Positions 1-12,421 of a DNA stretch of 64,000 nt are shown piece by piece. Under the pieces are notes generated by a model. That model was not told the DNA's origin. It was given only the letters and a program-made list of their open reading frames with translations, and ran no database searches. The stretch comes from Comamonas sp. NLF-1-9 (GTDB taxonomy: Bacteria; Pseudomonadota; Gammaproteobacteria; Burkholderiales; Burkholderiaceae_C): positions 2,418,001 to 2,482,000 of the forward strand of contig NZ_CP078069.1 in the NCBI RefSeq assembly GCF_019195435.1. Direction: 5' to 3'. The position numbers and the translations under genes are program-made. Positions within the stretch are counted from its first letter, which is position 1. Every line of letters starts with the position of its first letter.

Positions 1-31
1 TCGCTGACTGAGTATTTCGCGCGCTGCGGCT

Positions 32-520
32 TCAGAGCCCGTGGTCGGGCTCGCAGCCGGATGCCGCCTGCGACCCGCCCGCGAGCGCGAGCGCGCGGCG
101 CACGGTCTCGCCAGAAAAACCCCGGGCTGCGAGAAAGCGCATCTGGCGCGCGCGTTCGCGCGCATCGGCGGGCACCGGGCCGTCGCCAAAGCGCTTGCGC
201 CAGACCGCCAGCGCCCGCGCCAGCTCCGTGCCCGCGAGCTGCTCGGCGCTGGCGCGCAGCAGCTCCTCGCTCAAGCCCTTGCTGCGTAGCTCTTGCAGCA
301 CGCGCTGGCTGCCCAGCAGCGGCGCGCGCCGGTGCAGCAGCGACTCGGCCACGCGCGCCTCGTCGATGAAACCCTTGGCGGCCAGCGCGTCCAGCAATGC
401 CGGCAGGTCCTCGCCCTCTTGCACATGGCGCGAGAGCTTGGCCATGAGTTCGGCGCGCGAATGCTCGCGCTGGGCAAGCAGGCGCAGCGCGCGGGCCTTG
501 AGCGTAGGGGGAGACTTCAT
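32..520 (-). CDS. recX: RecX, regulator of RecA
   Basis: 162-residue protein of typical RecX length with tandem three-helix repeats beginning near residue 8 (KARALRLLAQREHSRAELMAKL, split here as KARALRLLAQ and REHSRAELMAKL) and a conserved KGFIDEARVAE segment near residue 50. RecX proteins bind RecA filaments and limit their extension and coprotease activity. It lies directly downstream of recA on the same strand, the usual arrangement. The 122-bp gap from the recA stop holds a terminator-like hairpin and a dispersed repeat, so recX probably receives reduced read-through. No good Shine-Dalgarno sequence is visible before the ATG, because the repeat occupies that position. Confidence 0.93.
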   Translation of the reverse strand: MKSPPTLKARALRLLAQREHSRAELMAKLSRHVQEGEDLPALLDALAAKGFIDEARVAESLLHRRAPLLGSQRVLQELRSKGLSEELLRASAEQLAGTELARALAVWRKRFGDGPVPADARERARQMRFLAARGFSGETVRRALALAGGSQAASGCEPDHGL

Positions 521-522
521 CT

Positions 523-577
523 ATGAAAATAGGAGCTGCTGGCGCTTGTGCAGCAAGGCTTTGAGGCAGATTTGACC
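523..577 (+). repeat. Dispersed AGCTGCTGGCGC repeat, copy A
   Basis: About 55 bp starting AAAATAGGAGCTGCTGGCGC and ending GATTTGACC, in the recA-recX gap. It is one of ten related copies found by eye (see 9878, 15573, 23462, 28340, 34747, 41091, 25437, 49501, 49643). It is almost identical to the complement of the copy at 49643. It sits immediately upstream of the recX start codon. Confidence 0.8.
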
Positions 578-583
578 AAAACT

Positions 584-614
584 ACAGACCCGCAGGAAGC
601 ACCCGCGGGCCTGT
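584..614 (-). terminator. Possible recA terminator/attenuator hairpin
   Basis: Arms ACAGACCCGC (584-593) and GCGGGCCTGT (605-614) pair at 9 of 10 positions around an 11-nt loop. Read on the minus strand, the hairpin is followed by GTTTTGG, a short T run. It lies 29 bp after the recA stop and before recX, so it may reduce recX expression relative to recA. The short T tract makes the call uncertain. Confidence 0.5.
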
Positions 615-642
615 ACCCGGCGCCGCGCCGCAGCACTGCGGC

Positions 643-1752
<1,110 letters not shown>

Positions 1753-1779
1753 GCTGAACTCCTGCTGAAGGACGGTGAA

Positions 1780-1799
1780 TACTGGATGGTTGAACAGTA
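1780..1799 (-). promoter_or_regulatory. SOS (LexA) box upstream of recA
   Basis: On the minus strand the sequence is TACTGTTCAACCATCCAGTA. Both five-base outer arms (TACTG, CAGTA) match the classical LexA operator with the standard ten-base spacer; the inner ACAG is CCAG here. The position 28-47 bp before the recA ATG fits LexA repression of recA. Confidence 0.75.
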
Positions 1800-1832
1800 G
1801 TGTAGGGTCGATAAAAGAAATTTCCACAGATA

Positions 1833-1854
1833 ATTGGTCAGTTTGCCTGACAAT
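1833..1854. promoter_or_regulatory. Inverted repeat, probable MarR operator
   Basis: ATTGGTCAG (1833-1841) and CTGACAAT (1847-1854) form an inverted repeat with one bulged base and a 5-nt spacer. A -10-like GATAAT at 1829-1834 overlaps it. The site lies just before the MarR-family gene and between it and the recA promoter region. Autoregulation at such TTG/CAA palindromes is typical for MarR proteins. An effect on recA is possible but not shown. Confidence 0.5.
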
Positions 1855-1875
1855 CAAGCCGTGCCCCAAACCCCC

Positions 1876-2349
1876 ATGCCCGACGAGCGCTGGCGCCAGT
1901 CCCATCTGGGCCGGCTGCTCGGGCATGCCGCGCGGCGTTTTGACGCGCGCGTGCTGCAGCTCATGGCGCGTGACGTGCAGGTGCCGCTGGCGCTGTCCAA
2001 TCTGGCGGCGCGCGACAAGGTGGGCGCGGCGCACGTGCACATCACGCGCCACTTGTCGCTGCGCGGCGACCGCCTGACCGACCTGGCCGAGCGCGCCGGC
2101 ATGAGCAAGCAGGCCATGGCCACGCTGGTGGCGCAGTGCGAAGCCTGGGGACTGGTCGTGCGTGAGCCCGATCCGCACGACGCGCGCGCGCGCATCGTGC
2201 GCTTCACTCCGACCGGCCTGGCCTGGCTCGCGGCCTTTCGCGCCAGCGTGGAGCGCGCGCAAGAGGAATTTCGCGCGGAAGTGGGCGACGAGGTGGCCGC
2301 CGTGGTCTTGCTCGGCCTGGAAGCCTATGGCGCGGCGGCGGGGCGCTGA
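1876..2349 (+). CDS. MarR-family transcriptional regulator
   Basis: 157 residues from the ATG at 1876 (a GTG at 1861 in the same frame is an alternative; the frame opens at a TTG at 1834, but that lies within the inverted repeat). The central winged helix-turn-helix is seen in [20 protein letters not shown] followed by a wing with [13 protein letters not shown], both characteristic of MarR. These dimeric repressors usually respond to small aromatic or phenolic ligands or to oxidation. It is divergent from recA, with no obvious partner gene downstream on the same strand except the two-component system 98 bp away. The target is unknown. Confidence 0.85.
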   Translation: MPDERWRQSHLGRLLGHAARRFDARVLQLMARDVQVPLALSNLAARDKVGAAHVHITRHLSLRGDRLTDLAERAGMSKQAMATLVAQCEAWGLVVREPDPHDARARIVRFTPTGLAWLAAFRASVERAQEEFRAEVGDEVAAVVLLGLEAYGAAAGR

Positions 2350-2447
2350 GCCGGCGAGCGCCGGGCTCGCCTAGAATTTGGGCACTCGAAGGCGCTCCAG
2401 CGCCCGCCGTGCTGCCCCCAGCATCCCGCACCAGGAGACAGTCCCGC

Positions 2448-3122
<675 letters not shown>

Positions 3123-3127
3123 GCCGG

Positions 3128-3490
3128 CTACTTTGCCGGCGGCAGCGGCAGCACGCGCAGCTTGGCGACGTAGGGCTCCACGCGCAGGCTGTCGGCCTTG
3201 AGCACGCTCACCTTGTGCAGCGGCGCCAGCTCCAGCGCGCCGTCGGCGTTCTTGCGCACCGCGTACTGCCACAGCGTCAGCGCGCCGCGCTCGGCCAGCG
3301 CCTGGCCGATGGCGCCGGCCTCGGCGCGCGGCGCCAGCGCGTCCTCGGGCGGCACGGCGACGATCACCTCGTCGCGCGCGGTGATCAGCTTGAACAGCGC
3401 GGGATCGCTCGCACCCGCCATGGTGCTGGCCGAGCCCAACAGCCCGGCGATGGCCAGGCCGGCCAGCCTGGTCCTGGTTTGCTCTCTCAT
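3128..3490 (-). CDS. Small exported protein, unknown function
   Basis: 120 residues with an N-terminal signal-like segment (basic MREQTRTR, then the hydrophobic LAGLAIAGLLGSASTMAGA and a likely cleavage site after AGA). The mature part is short and soluble-looking, with no recognised motif. It lies between a response regulator and a histidine kinase but on the opposite strand, convergent with the regulator (5-bp gap) and divergent from the kinase. The position suggests a periplasmic accessory of the two-component system, but that is inference. Confidence 0.6.
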   Translation of the reverse strand: MREQTRTRLAGLAIAGLLGSASTMAGASDPALFKLITARDEVIVAVPPEDALAPRAEAGAIGQALAERGALTLWQYAVRKNADGALELAPLHKVSVLKADSLRVEPYVAKLRVLPLPPAK

Positions 3491-3699
3491 GGTTTCCCCT
3501 CTCCTCTTGTGTAGCGGCATGCTAAAGCGCAGGCCGCTTTTTGTGCAGTGCCGTCTGCGGGAAATTTGTGAAAAATTGCAGCGCCGCCCCGGGCCGGCTG
3601 TTCGATGGAACTGCACTACCATTGCCCGCCTATGGACCCCAGGCGCCGCCCTTCGCGCATGGACCCGCCCGGGCGGCGCGGGTTGCACCGGCCCGCGCC

Positions 3700-5154
3700 A
3701 TGAAGCGCGCCGAGCAGCGTTCGCTCTTTGGCGAGATCCTGGACTGGATGCTCACCCCGCTGCTGCTGCTGTGGCCCATCAGCCTGGCGCTGACCTGGTT
3801 CGTCGCTCAGGACCTGGCCAACAAACCCTTTGACCGCACGCTGGAATACAACGCCTACGCGCTGGCCGAGCTGCTCACCGTGCAGGACGGCCTGGTGCGC
3901 GTGAACCTGGCCAACACCGACGCCGGCGTGCTGCGCGCCGACGAATCCGACGTGGTCTACTTTCAGGTGCGCGCGCCCAGCGGCGCGGTGCTCGCCGGTG
4001 AACGCGATCTGCCCGAGCCGCCGGCCGACGCCCTGGTGGCCGCCGACGAGGTGCAACTGCGCGACGACGAGCTGCGCGGCGCCGACGTGCGCGTGGCCTA
4101 CATCTGGGTGCACCTGCCCCGGGCGGGATTTCGCCCCGCGCTGGTGCAAGTGGCCGAAACGCGCTCCAAACGCAGCGTGCTGGCGACCGAAATCATCAAG
4201 GGCGTGCTGCTGCCCCAGCTCTTCGTGCTGCCGCTGGCGCTGCTGCTGGTATGGCTGGCGCTCACGCGCGGCATCAAGCCGCTGCACCAGCTCGAAGACC
4301 GTATCCGCCGGCGCAAACCCGGTGACCTCTCGCCGCTGGACAACAAGGCGGTGCCGCTGGAGGTGGCGCCGCTGGTCGATTCGGTCAACGACTTGCTCGA
4401 GCGCCTGCATGAATCGGTAGCCACGCAAAAGCGCTTCCTGGCCGACGCCGCGCACCAGCTCAAGACGCCACTTGCCGGGCTGCGCATGCAGGCCGACCTG
4501 GCCCAGAGGCGCGACACCAGCGCCGAAGAGCTCAAGAAGTCGCTGCTGCAGATAGGCCGCGCCTCGGTGCGCGCCACGCACGCGGTCAACCAGTTGCTGG
4601 CGCTGGCACGCGCCGAGGGCGGCGCCAGCACGCTGCAGCGCCAGCGCCTGAACCTGGCGCAACTGGTGATCGACGTGGTGCACGACAGCGTGCCGCGGGC
4701 GCTGGCCAAGCACATCGACCTGGGCTACGACGGCGCGCCGCCCGAGGCCCCGGGCGTGTGGATGGAGGGCAACGCCACGCTGCTGTCCGAGCTGGTGCGC
4801 AATCTCTTGGACAACGCCATCAACTACACGCCCTCGAGCGACGCCAGCCCCGGCGTGGTCACGGCGCGCGTGGTGACCGACCCCTTTGGCCAGGTGCTGC
4901 TGCTGCAGGTGGAAAACTCCGGGCCGGGCATTGCCGAAGAGGAGCGCGACCTGATCTTCCAGCCGTTTTACCGCTCGCTCGGGCACGAAGCCGACGGCTC
5001 GGGCCTGGGCCTGTCCATCGTGCGCGAGATTGCGCGCCAGCACCGCGCCAGCGTGCAACTGGACCAGCCCCATCCGGGCAGCGCCCAGCCGGGCACGCGC
5101 TTCACGGTGCGCTTTGCGCCGCTGGCCCAGCCGCGCGGATTGCCCATCGCGTGA
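3700..5154 (+). CDS. Sensor histidine kinase, TctE-like
   Basis: 484 residues from the ATG at 3700, which gives a clean cytoplasmic N-terminus before the first membrane helix (MLTPLLLLWPISLALTWFV). A periplasmic 2CSK_N-type sensor region follows, then a second helix (near VLLPQLFVLPLALLLVWLAL), a HAMP-like linker, a HisKA box with His252 in DAAHQLKTPLAGLR, and a HATPase domain with the N box (NLLDNAINYTP) and G boxes (GPGIAEEERD, GSGLGLSIV). It should autophosphorylate and transfer to the regulator at 2448-3122. The ligand is unknown. Confidence 0.9.
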   Translation: MKRAEQRSLFGEILDWMLTPLLLLWPISLALTWFVAQDLANKPFDRTLEYNAYALAELLTVQDGLVRVNLANTDAGVLRADESDVVYFQVRAPSGAVLAGERDLPEPPADALVAADEVQLRDDELRGADVRVAYIWVHLPRAGFRPALVQVAETRSKRSVLATEIIKGVLLPQLFVLPLALLLVWLALTRGIKPLHQLEDRIRRRKPGDLSPLDNKAVPLEVAPLVDSVNDLLERLHESVATQKRFLADAAHQLKTPLAGLRMQADLAQRRDTSAEELKKSLLQIGRASVRATHAVNQLLALARAEGGASTLQRQRLNLAQLVIDVVHDSVPRALAKHIDLGYDGAPPEAPGVWMEGNATLLSELVRNLLDNAINYTPSSDASPGVVTARVVTDPFGQVLLLQVENSGPGIAEEERDLIFQPFYRSLGHEADGSGLGLSIVREIARQHRASVQLDQPHPGSAQPGTRFTVRFAPLAQPRGLPIA

Positions 5155-5176
5155 AGGCTGGCGGCCGCCGGCCTGC

Positions 5177-5872
5177 TCAGGAACAGGCCTGCAGCGGGGT
5201 GTCGTCCCAACGCAGGGCCAGCGCATCGAGCTGGGCGCGCAGCCCGGCGGTCGCTGCGGGCAGCACCAGGGTGTAGCGCGGCTGGGCGGCACGCTCCTGC
5301 ACCACGCGGGCGGTGCGCACGCCGCGCGCCACCAGGTCGGCCAGCCCCTGCTGCGCCGCCTCTTCGCTGGCAAAGCGCCCGAGCGACAGACCCGGCTCCA
5401 GGGCCGGCCCGGGGCGGTCGAAGGCGAGCTTGAGCGCGCGCAGCTCGGCGCGCTTTCTGGCCAGCGCTTCTTCGTCGGCAAAGCGCCCCATGTAGACCAT
5501 CCAGCGCGCCGGCACCTCGCTCGGCTCCAGCGTCCAGCTGCCCGCGGGCAGGCTGGCCAGGGCGCTGCGCAGGCCTTTCGCGCGCTCCTCGTTCAGGGGG
5601 CCGGCTTGCAGGCAGGCCGCGGGCTCGGCCGCAGCCTGTGCGAGCGCGGCTGCGGCGGGCGGCGTGTCGGCCGGGGCGTGGGCCGCAGGGGGCGCTGGCC
5701 TGGGCCTGGCGGGCGGCAGCAGCTCCAGGTTCTGCGGCGCAATCTGGCGCTGCAGGCGCTCGGGTTCGGCCTCGCCGTGCGGTGCCAGGCCCCAGGGCTG
5801 CAGCTGGCCGCTGCTCCAGGCGTAATAGCCCAGATTGGCCAGCAGCAGCACGAGCACGGCCAGGCGCAGCAT
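5177..5872 (-). CDS. SPOR-domain membrane protein
   Basis: 231 residues. One N-terminal membrane helix (LAVLVLLLANLGYYAW), a Pro/Ala-rich linker (residues about 55-80), then a C-terminal SPOR-like region containing the repeated pattern VYMGRFADEEALARKRAEL and SLGRFASEEAAQQGLADL. SPOR domains bind denuded peptidoglycan at division sites. The gene starts 3 bp after the birA stop on the same strand, giving a SET gene-birA-SPOR operon. The SPOR assignment comes from pattern and architecture. Confidence 0.75.
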   Translation of the reverse strand: MLRLAVLVLLLANLGYYAWSSGQLQPWGLAPHGEAEPERLQRQIAPQNLELLPPARPRPAPPAAHAPADTPPAAAALAQAAAEPAACLQAGPLNEERAKGLRSALASLPAGSWTLEPSEVPARWMVYMGRFADEEALARKRAELRALKLAFDRPGPALEPGLSLGRFASEEAAQQGLADLVARGVRTARVVQERAAQPRYTLVLPAATAGLRAQLDALALRWDDTPLQACS

Positions 5873-5875
5873 GGC

Positions 5876-6694
5876 TCAGGCTCCGGCGCCGCAGCTGCGC
5901 GCGGGGCGCACGCTTACTTCAGAGCTGGTAATGCGCTGCAGCCCGCCCGCCGTGGACAACTGCAGCGCGCCGTCGTCCTGCACGCCGCAGGCCGTGCCCT
6001 GCACGCCGTTGCTCAGCTGCACCATCCGGCCCTTGAGGTAGTCGCGCCGCGCAAAGCGCGGCTGGAAAGGGGCGAAGCCGCTCTCTGCAAAGCCCAGCAG
6101 CGTGCGCACCACCGGCAGCGCGCAGCGCAGCAGCGCGGCAGGGCCGTCCAGGCGCGCATCCACGTCCTGCAGGCAGGCCGCGGGCGTGCGCAATCCCTGC
6201 GCCGGGGGCGGCTGCAGATTGATGCCCATGCCGACGATCACGCAGCGCCGTCCGCTGCCGTCGGCCATCTCGGCGGTTTCGATCAGGATGCCGGCAAGCT
6301 TGCGCCCGTCGTCCAGCCACAGGTCGTTGGGCCATTTGAGCTGGATGCGTGCCTGCCCGCTGCCGGCCGCCGGCCATTGCGGCTGCAGGCTCTCGGCCAG
6401 CGCCACGCCCACGGCCAGCGACAGGCCCGACCAGTCGCGCGGCGCATAGGGCAGGCCGATGGAGACGGCCAGCACGTCGCCCGCCGCGCTGTACCAGCTA
6501 CGCCCCTGGCGCCCGCGCCCGGCGGTTTGTTCCTCGGCGATCAGCACGGTGGGCGCAAGCGCCCCCCTGCGCGCGCGGCGCAGCAGCTCGGTGTTGCTTG
6601 AATCAATGGTGGGCGCCACTTCGATCACCAGCGCCGGCAGCAGCGGCGCAAGCTGCGCGCGCAGCAGCGCCAGCGGCCAGTCGCCCGCGCTCAT
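5876..6694 (-). CDS. birA: Biotin-[acetyl-CoA-carboxylase] ligase
   Basis: 272 residues, covering only the catalytic and C-terminal SH3-like domains of BirA; the N-terminal DNA-binding domain of the E. coli repressor type is absent. Ligase motifs are present: TIDSSNTELLRR, EEQTAGRGRQGRSW (biotinyl-AMP binding GRGRQG) and LKWPNDLWL. It attaches biotin to carrier lysines, for example the BCCP domain encoded at 50595-52316. Its ATG overlaps the stop of the upstream SET gene (ATGA), indicating translational coupling. Confidence 0.93.
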   Translation of the reverse strand: MSAGDWPLALLRAQLAPLLPALVIEVAPTIDSSNTELLRRARRGALAPTVLIAEEQTAGRGRQGRSWYSAAGDVLAVSIGLPYAPRDWSGLSLAVGVALAESLQPQWPAAGSGQARIQLKWPNDLWLDDGRKLAGILIETAEMADGSGRRCVIVGMGINLQPPPAQGLRTPAACLQDVDARLDGPAALLRCALPVVRTLLGFAESGFAPFQPRFARRDYLKGRMVQLSNGVQGTACGVQDDGALQLSTAGGLQRITSSEVSVRPARSCGAGA

Positions 6695-7242
6695 GCGCGC
6701 CGGCTCCCGGAAGCGGGCTGCAGCGGGCGCCAGCCGCGCTTGGGCGCGAGCATGGTGCCGCGGCAGTGCGGGCTGCCGCAGCGGCAGGCGTATTGCGCCT
6801 TGAGCTTGCTGGTGTAGCGCTCCTCGATGATCAGGCCGTAGTCGTAATTGAGTTCTTCGCCGGCGGCAATGTCGCGCAGCGCGGTGATGAAGATGCGGCC
6901 CTCCTGCTCGTCGGCCCAGCAGTTGGGCGCGCAGCTGTGGTTGATCCAGCGCGCGGCGTTGCCGCCGACATTGGCGTCGATCACGTGGTCTTCATCGACG
7001 TGGAAGTAGAAGGTGTGGTTGGGCTCGTTCGGGTCGTGCGGGTGGCGCCGCTGCGCTTCGTCCCAGGAGATCACCTCGCCCAGGTATTCGATGATGAGCT
7101 CGCCCTCGGCGATGTCTTGCAGCGCAAACACCCCCTTGCCGTGCACGCCCGAGCGGCGCACCTGGATGCGTCGCCCGCGCGGGGCCTGGGGACCGGGGGA
7201 GGATGGCTGGGACAAAATGTCTGCTACCTTGTATGCATACAC
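6691..7242 (-). CDS. SET-domain protein-lysine methyltransferase
   Basis: 183 residues from a GTG at 7242; a longer GTG start at 7290 is possible and no ATG is available in frame. SET motifs are clear: SGVHGKGVFAL, the catalytic WINHSCAPNCWA, and LNYDYG, followed by a post-SET-like CRCGSPHCRG cluster that should bind zinc. Known SET proteins transfer methyl groups from S-adenosylmethionine to lysines. The protein is small and has no extra domain; its bacterial substrate is unknown. It overlaps birA by four bases and is divergent from topB. Confidence 0.85.
   Translation of the reverse strand: MYAYKVADILSQPSSPGPQAPRGRRIQVRRSGVHGKGVFALQDIAEGELIIEYLGEVISWDEAQRRHPHDPNEPNHTFYFHVDEDHVIDANVGGNAARWINHSCAPNCWADEQEGRIFITALRDIAAGEELNYDYGLIIEERYTSKLKAQYACRCGSPHCRGTMLAPKRGWRPLQPASGSRRA
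7230..7241. promoter_or_regulatory. 12-bp perfect palindrome between divergent genes
   Basis: TGTATGCATACA is a perfect palindrome located where the SET gene begins, 58 bp upstream of the topB start. It overlaps the preferred GTG start codon of the SET gene. A dimeric regulator could bind here, but no regulator is nearby. Confidence 0.35.
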
Positions 7243-7298
7243 ACCTGCGCGCGCGTGCGCGCAGGGCCACACATTGTAGAAGTGCTGCACAAGACACC

Positions 7299-10202
<2,904 letters not shown>

Positions 10203-10208
10203 CGGCCC

Positions 10209-10583
10209 ATGCTCAGCCGGGGCGAGCGCATCACCTGGGCGGCCCTTGCGGTGCTGGTGCTCGCGGGCGCCGCAGCCGCCTGGTACACGCGCGCGGCCTG
10301 GCTGCCGGGCGCCGGGCCCTGGCTTGAGCAGCTCTGGCGCAAAAGCACCCGGCCCGGCCCCGAGACCCTGCCGCCGGGCAAGCGCGCGGCCGGCGCCGGC
10401 GCGCGATCGGGCAGCGGCGCAGAGCCGCCCCCGCCGCCGCCGCGCAAGTGCCTCACGCCCGACGGGCGAGTGGTCTATACCAACCAGCCCTGCCCGGCGG
10501 GCACGCGCGAGCAGGCGCTCGACGGCGCGCTCAGCGTGTTGCCTTCCGGCCCGGGAGGCGCTGCGCCGCAGCCCCGTCCTTGA
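10209..10583 (+). CDS. Single-pass membrane protein with DUF4124-like tail
   Basis: 124 residues, starting 7 bp after the topB stop, so likely co-transcribed with it. An N-terminal hydrophobic helix (WAALAVLVLAGAAAAWY) anchors it; then a Pro/Gly-rich stretch with a run of prolines and a C-terminal KCLTPDGRVVYTNQPCPAGT. The pattern of two cysteines flanking G-x-x-x-YTNxPCP is typical of DUF4124, a short periplasmic domain of unknown function. Confidence 0.65.
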   Translation: MLSRGERITWAALAVLVLAGAAAAWYTRAAWLPGAGPWLEQLWRKSTRPGPETLPPGKRAAGAGARSGSGAEPPPPPPRKCLTPDGRVVYTNQPCPAGTREQALDGALSVLPSGPGGAAPQPRP

Positions 10584-10669
10584 GGGCCGCGCCAGCGCCC
10601 GCGCCGGGCTGCCGCTACCATGGGCGCGCAAGCCAGTTCACCACCCCATCTTGTCGGAGACCCGCCGCC

Positions 10670-11059
10670 ATGTTCAGCCACGTCATCCTGGGCAGCAACG
10701 ATCTTGAGCGCGCCAAGCGCTTTTACGACGCCTTCTTCGGCGCGCTGGGCGTCGCCCCCGCGGTGTTTGACCGCTACCGCTACTTCTACCGCAGCGCCAG
10801 CGGCACCTTCGGCATCACCACGCCGATCGACGGACAACCCGCCAGCGTCGGCAACGGCGGCACCATAGGCTTTGGCACCGCCACGCCGGAGCAGGCCAAG
10901 GCCGCGCACGACGCCGGCGTGGCCGCGGGCGGCAGCAGCTGCGAAGACCCGCCAGGCTGGCGCGAGAATGGCAAGCACCGCATCTACCTGGCCTATCTGC
11001 GCGACCCCGACGGCAACAAGCTTTGCCTGCTGCACCGCCCCGCAAGGGAAGCCCACTGA
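10670..11059 (+). CDS. VOC-family (glyoxalase/dioxygenase fold) protein
   Basis: 129 residues from the ATG at 10670. The beta-alpha-beta-beta-beta fold is indicated by SHVILGSNDLERAKRFYDAFF at the N-terminus (SHVILGSNDL, then ERAKRFYDAFF) and AYLRDPDGNKLCLLHRP at the C-terminus. VOC proteins are often metal-dependent lyases, isomerases or resistance proteins. The reaction here is not predictable. It lies 10 bp before a GST gene on the same strand, so a role in detoxification is plausible. Confidence 0.8.
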   Translation: MFSHVILGSNDLERAKRFYDAFFGALGVAPAVFDRYRYFYRSASGTFGITTPIDGQPASVGNGGTIGFGTATPEQAKAAHDAGVAAGGSSCEDPPGWRENGKHRIYLAYLRDPDGNKLCLLHRPAREAH

Positions 11060-11069
11060 GGAAAGAGAC

Positions 11070-11768
11070 ATGCGCTGGACCCACCCCATCGCCGCCAAAT
11101 GGCCGGCCGAATTCCCCGAGCGCCTGCAGCTGTATTCGCTGCCCACGCCCAATGGCGTGAAGGCCTCGATCGCACTGGAAGAACTGGGCTTGCCCTACGA
11201 GCCGCACCCGGTGAGCTTCGATACCAACGACCAGCTCTCGCCCGAGTTCCTGTCGCTGAACCCGAACAACAAGATCCCGGCCATCCTCGACCCCGACGGC
11301 CCCGGCGGCCAGCCGCTGGCGCTGTGGGAGTCGGGCGCGATCCTGATCTATCTGGCGGAGAAGACCGGCAAGCTGCTCAGCCGCGATCCTGCGCAGCGCT
11401 ATGAGACGCTGCAGTGGCTGATGTGGCAGATGGGGGGCCTTGGACCGATGTTTGGCCAGCTCGGCTTCTTTCACAAATTCGCCGGCAAGGAATTCGAGGA
11501 CAAGCGCCCGCGCGATCGCTACGTGAACGAGTCGCGCCGCCTGCTGGGCGTGCTGGACAAGCACCTCAAGGGCCGCCAATGGCTGGTGGGCGACGCCTAC
11601 GGCATTGCCGATATCGCCGTCTTTCCCTGGGTGCGCAACCTCATCTGCTTTTACGAAGCCGGCGACCTGGTCGCCTGGGGCAGCTACCCCGAAGTGGCGC
11701 GGGTGCTCGATGTCTTTCTCGCGCGGCCGGCGGTGCAGCGCGGCTTGAACATTCCGGCGCGCGGCTGA
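11070..11768 (+). CDS. Glutathione S-transferase, YfcG/YghU-like
   Basis: 232 residues; ATG at 11070 with GGAAAGAGA upstream. Thioredoxin-like N-terminal domain (LYSLPTPNGVKASIALEELGLPYE; here split as LYSLPTPNGVKASIAL and EELGLPYE) with the glutathione-contacting NPNNKIPAI and ALWESGAILIYLAEK segments. The helical C-terminal domain contains GDAYGIADIAVFPW. The TPNG motif at the usual active-site position resembles the Nu-class (YfcG/YghU) group, which often acts as a disulfide-bond reductase. Confidence 0.88.
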   Translation: MRWTHPIAAKWPAEFPERLQLYSLPTPNGVKASIALEELGLPYEPHPVSFDTNDQLSPEFLSLNPNNKIPAILDPDGPGGQPLALWESGAILIYLAEKTGKLLSRDPAQRYETLQWLMWQMGGLGPMFGQLGFFHKFAGKEFEDKRPRDRYVNESRRLLGVLDKHLKGRQWLVGDAYGIADIAVFPWVRNLICFYEAGDLVAWGSYPEVARVLDVFLARPAVQRGLNIPARG

Positions 11769-11789
11769 GCGCGCAAACCCGTGGCCCGG

Positions 11790-12356
11790 ATGCGCCGCCG
11801 TCGCTGGCTCGCGGGGAGCCTGGCGTGGCTTGCGGGCGCCGCTGCCTGCACCACCGGGCGCGGCGGGCCGCGCAGCATCACCGTACCGCTCGAGCGCCTG
11901 CAGGCGGTGGTGGACGGGCATTTCCCCCGGCGCCTGAGCGCGCAGGGCTTGCTGCAGCTGAGCGTGCAGGCGCCGCGCCTGCGGCTGCTGCCCGCGCTCG
12001 ACCACCTGGGCGCGCGGCTTGAGCTCGGCGCGAGCAGCCCTTTGCTGGCGCGCGCCTACACGGGCGAGGCCGACCTGGACTTTGCGCTGCGCTATGAGCC
12101 GAGCGACCGCAGCCTGCGCGCCACCGAGCTGCATCTGAACGCGCTGCAACTGGCCGGGCTGCCAGCGCCCGCTGAGCAGTTGCTGCGCCAGAGCCTGGCC
12201 GACGCGCTGCGCCAGTCGCTGCGCGAACTGGTGCTCTACCGCCTGCGCGAGCAAGACCTGCTGCTGGCCGACACCCTGGGCCTGCAGCCCGGCGCGATCA
12301 GCGTCACTCCCGAGGGCCTGCGCATCGCGCTGGTGGCCAAAGGCCAGGCCGAGTAA
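11790..12356 (+). CDS. DUF1439 (YceB-like) lipoprotein
   Basis: 188 residues from the ATG at 11790 (a GTG at 11781 is an alternative). N-terminal signal with a lipobox-like LAGAAAC, so probably lipidated at the cysteine. The rest fits the DUF1439/YceB type: an early ITVPLERLQAVVDGHFP segment, then amphipathic beta-strand sequence resembling lipid-binding proteins. Function unknown. It follows the GST gene by 21 bp. Confidence 0.7.
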   Translation: MRRRRWLAGSLAWLAGAAACTTGRGGPRSITVPLERLQAVVDGHFPRRLSAQGLLQLSVQAPRLRLLPALDHLGARLELGASSPLLARAYTGEADLDFALRYEPSDRSLRATELHLNALQLAGLPAPAEQLLRQSLADALRQSLRELVLYRLREQDLLLADTLGLQPGAISVTPEGLRIALVAKGQAE

Positions 12357-12421
12357 CACCGGCAACAGCGCGAAAGCGGGTGCGCCGCTACCATCGAGAG
12401 TTCGTTTGCACGCCGCCCACC

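Noticed and set aside
1834..1875. Upstream TTG start for the MarR gene
   Set aside because: The TTG lies inside the probable operator and next to the -10-like box; GTG 1861 or ATG 1876 are better.
3524..3542. AAAGCG/CGCTTT hairpin followed by TT as a terminator
   Set aside because: Only 6 bp, short T run and no gene upstream on the plus strand that would need it.
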